63,408 bases of DNA from an uncultured Saprospiraceae bacterium (lineage in GTDB: Bacteria; Bacteroidota; Bacteroidia; Chitinophagales; Saprospiraceae): positions 1 through 63,408 of the forward strand of contig CALJVJ010000197.1 in the NCBI GenBank assembly GCA_937974625.1, given 5' to 3'. The notes beneath the pieces are model-generated. The model ran no database searches, had not been told where the DNA came from, and was given only the letters and a program-made list of their open reading frames with translations. Every line of letters begins with the position of its first letter. Position 1 is the stretch's first letter. Positions 62,011 through 63,408 of this stretch are shown in pieces. The position numbers and the translations under genes are program-made.

Positions 62011-62353
62011 ATTTTATTGCTTAGGGCAGAGGGCTTAGGGCGAAGGGGTTAACCTAGTACTCTTGTTAGAAATTTAGAGTAAATTTAAACTATATTCGTC
62101 ATTATTTACTACAACTCTTCTCTGCGTGTTTGTATATATTCAAGTAGTGTGTGAAGTTTTAAAAATTAATATAACCTCTTGTTTTTAGAGGACTTGGTAG
62201 ATGTCGTTAGGCTAACGATTTGTTACAACTAATTAGCACGGTTTATTAGATTGAAACCTAATAAATATCCAACCAGATGTAAAGCAATGATTATCAGGAA
62301 TTATTTTCTTAACCTAATGGCTATAGGGTTTATCACTCTGCCCTTTGCTAATT
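62011..62353. other. Intergenic region with three small hairpins
   Basis: 343 bp. It contains GCTTAGGGC twice (62019-62027, 62033-62041), a stem CCTCT/AGAGG near 62175-62191, the palindrome CGTTAGGCTAACG (62205-62217), and a stem TTTATTAG/CTAATAAA (62242-62265). No gene recognised. Confidence 0.45.
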
Positions 62354-63097
62354 TCATAAAAAAGGATAACGGATTTCTGTTAAAAAAAGTCCTTTAGCTT
62401 CCACACTTAAATCCTTCTTTAGTCTAACCTGCTTATCCATTGCTTCTTTTACGTCACCAATTTCTAGTTTGCCTAATCCAACATTTAAACACATCCCAAC
62501 AATTAAACGGACCATCCCTCGTAAAAATCGATTGGCTGAGATATAAAAAGTCATTCGTCCCGCTTTTTCATCTATTACCCATTCCGCCCGCTTCATATCA
62601 CAAATCATCGTCTTAGCATCTGATTTCGTTTTACAGAAGGGAAAAAAGGAAGTATAGTTTAACAATAAACCTGCTGCTGCTTGCATTTTCTCAAAATCTA
62701 ACTTCTTAGCGAAAGGAAAATGAAAAACTGTCTCTTTATTAAACAGTGCTTTTTGAAAACTGATATGATATTCGTAACTCCGATGATAAGCATCAAATCG
62801 AGCACTAACTTCAGGAGTAACTTCAAAAATATTTTTAATCAGAATGTCTCTAGGTAAGAACTTATTCACTCGCGCAATAAATTCTCTGGGATAAGTCCCA
62901 TCAAAATCAAAATGAATAAAAAACTGACTAGCATGTACTCCTGTATCTGTTCGGCCACAGCCATAAACACTTATTGGTGTTCTCAAAATTGTTGAAAAGG
63001 CTTTTTCGACAACTTCTTGCACAGTAATACCATTGGGCTGTCGTTGCCATCCACAATAATTTGTACCATTATATGCTAATTCAGAAAAGTATCTCAA
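62354..63097 (-). CDS. truA: tRNA pseudouridine synthase A
   Basis: A 247-residue enzyme that makes pseudouridine at positions 38-40 of tRNA anticodon stems. The opening RYFSELAYNGTNYCGWQRQPNG is the family start, and catalytic Asp51 lies in CGRTDTGVHASQF. The C-terminal part FYISANRFLRGMVRLIVGMCLNVG is also conserved. Family homology places the start at 63097, where the codon is TTG; there is no in-frame ATG upstream before the family start. Length is normal. The upstream region holds the palindrome at 63148-63212. Confidence 0.93.
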   Translation of the reverse strand: MRYFSELAYNGTNYCGWQRQPNGITVQEVVEKAFSTILRTPISVYGCGRTDTGVHASQFFIHFDFDGTYPREFIARVNKFLPRDILIKNIFEVTPEVSARFDAYHRSYEYHISFQKALFNKETVFHFPFAKKLDFEKMQAAAGLLLNYTSFFPFCKTKSDAKTMICDMKRAEWVIDEKAGRMTFYISANRFLRGMVRLIVGMCLNVGLGKLEIGDVKEAMDKQVRLKKDLSVEAKGLFLTEIRYPFL

Positions 63098-63147
63098 TGG
63101 CTTAATTCTGATAAAAAATAGAACTGCTCTTTAAACATTTTAAGCGT

Positions 63148-63212
63148 AGTTTGAGTATTCCTGCTCGAGCAAATCCTGTAAACAATATTGCTCGGGCAGG
63201 AATGCTTAAGCT
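63148..63212. repeat. 25 bp-arm palindrome upstream of truA, related to 2866-2942
   Basis: The left arm (63148-63172) and right arm (63188-63212) match over 25 positions with four differences, each of which becomes a G-U pair if the + strand is transcribed. Loop of 15 bases. Confidence 0.7.
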
Positions 63213-63330
63213 ATTAAGCTCTACTTTTTATGATTACTAAATTTAATTAGGTACTTTGACAAGCATCCTAGTGGTTCAAGGCAGAAATATTTGACACTTT
63301 ATAATTGTTCTTTTTCGCCTACTCATCGTT

Positions 63331-63373
63331 AGAAAATCAGGCTTAATAGCTACGGCTATTATCCTGATTTTCT
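63331..63373. terminator. Hairpin near the right edge
   Basis: AGAAAATCAGG (63331-63341) pairs with CCTGATTTTCT (63363-63373), with an inner AATAGC/GCTATT stem. It may end a gene beyond the window. Confidence 0.5.
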
Positions 63374-63408
63374 GCCTCGATTAGACAAAAAATAACTGCT
63401 TCTAAACC

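Larger units (their letters stand above)
63098..63408. other. Right-end intergenic region with two palindromes
   Basis: 311 bp up to the window edge with the elements at 63148-63212 and 63331-63373. No gene start recognised. Confidence 0.5.

Overview
The window is chromosomal DNA of an AT-rich member of the Bacteroidota, most likely a Saprospiraceae-type bacterium. The evidence is type IX secretion (T9SS) sorting domains on very large secreted proteins, about fifteen SprB-type repeats in one adhesin-like protein, the Bacteroidota-specific families DUF4270, DUF4290 and DUF5723, many lipoproteins with a signal-peptide cysteine near residue 17-20, and promoters of the Bacteroidota form (TTG, about 19-22 bp, TAnnTTTG). 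No rRNA, tRNA, CRISPR array, prophage or intact insertion sequence was seen. Most of the window is ordinary core genome. The accessory interest lies in a sigma-factor/caspase module, in structured intergenic DNA and in a few secreted giants.

Layout. 1-7.9 kb: start of a thiolase gene, a DUF547 lipoprotein, an Fe-S type uracil-DNA glycosylase, a lone ExbD, a secreted TPR protein, TonB and an RluB-like pseudouridine synthase. 8-11.3 kb: cysteine desulfurase, a tiny lipoprotein whose start codon is buried in a hairpin, a zinc aspartoacylase-like enzyme and a DUF429 protein. 11.4-17.9 kb: a lipoprotein, a 1189-residue M36 metalloprotease exported by T9SS, a DJ-1/PfpI lipoprotein and panC. 18.4-28.5 kb (all +): a single-domain glycogen-synthase-like protein, DUF4270 lipoprotein, glmS, DUF4290 protein with an Arg/Gly-rich tail, murA (with Asp at the catalytic Cys position) and uvrA. 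glmS and murA are both steps towards UDP-GlcNAc and peptidoglycan. 28.7-37.9 kb: asnS, a GH57/DUF3536 glycosidase, YjbQ, an outer-membrane DUF5723 protein, aroQ and recQ.

38.4-42.4 kb: an ECF-type sigma factor, a membrane protein joining a zinc anti-sigma motif to TPRs, and an exported MORN-repeat/caspase protein, followed closely by a purine nucleoside phosphorylase. This is the best candidate for an undescribed system: a stress-sensing pair controlling an exported caspase-fold protease. 42.5-52.4 kb: thiL, lptB, comEC, a GH3-family adenylating enzyme, a TrpF-like barrel without the usual catalytic cysteine, a PLDc_N membrane peptide, a membrane-anchored protein with four helix-hairpin-helix repeats, a candidate small RNA with its own consensus promoter and terminator, and serA. 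52.6-63.4 kb: a 2091-residue SprB-repeat protein, a YtcJ-like amidohydrolase lipoprotein, a quinone oxidoreductase and truA.

The intergenic DNA is rich in long inverted repeats. Many are plain terminators between convergent genes. Others form small families of palindromes found at more than one place (11300-11362 with 42416-42483; 2866-2942 with 63148-63212), sometimes running into the ends of coding sequences. Three genes appear to start at TTG (9714, 44499, 63097).
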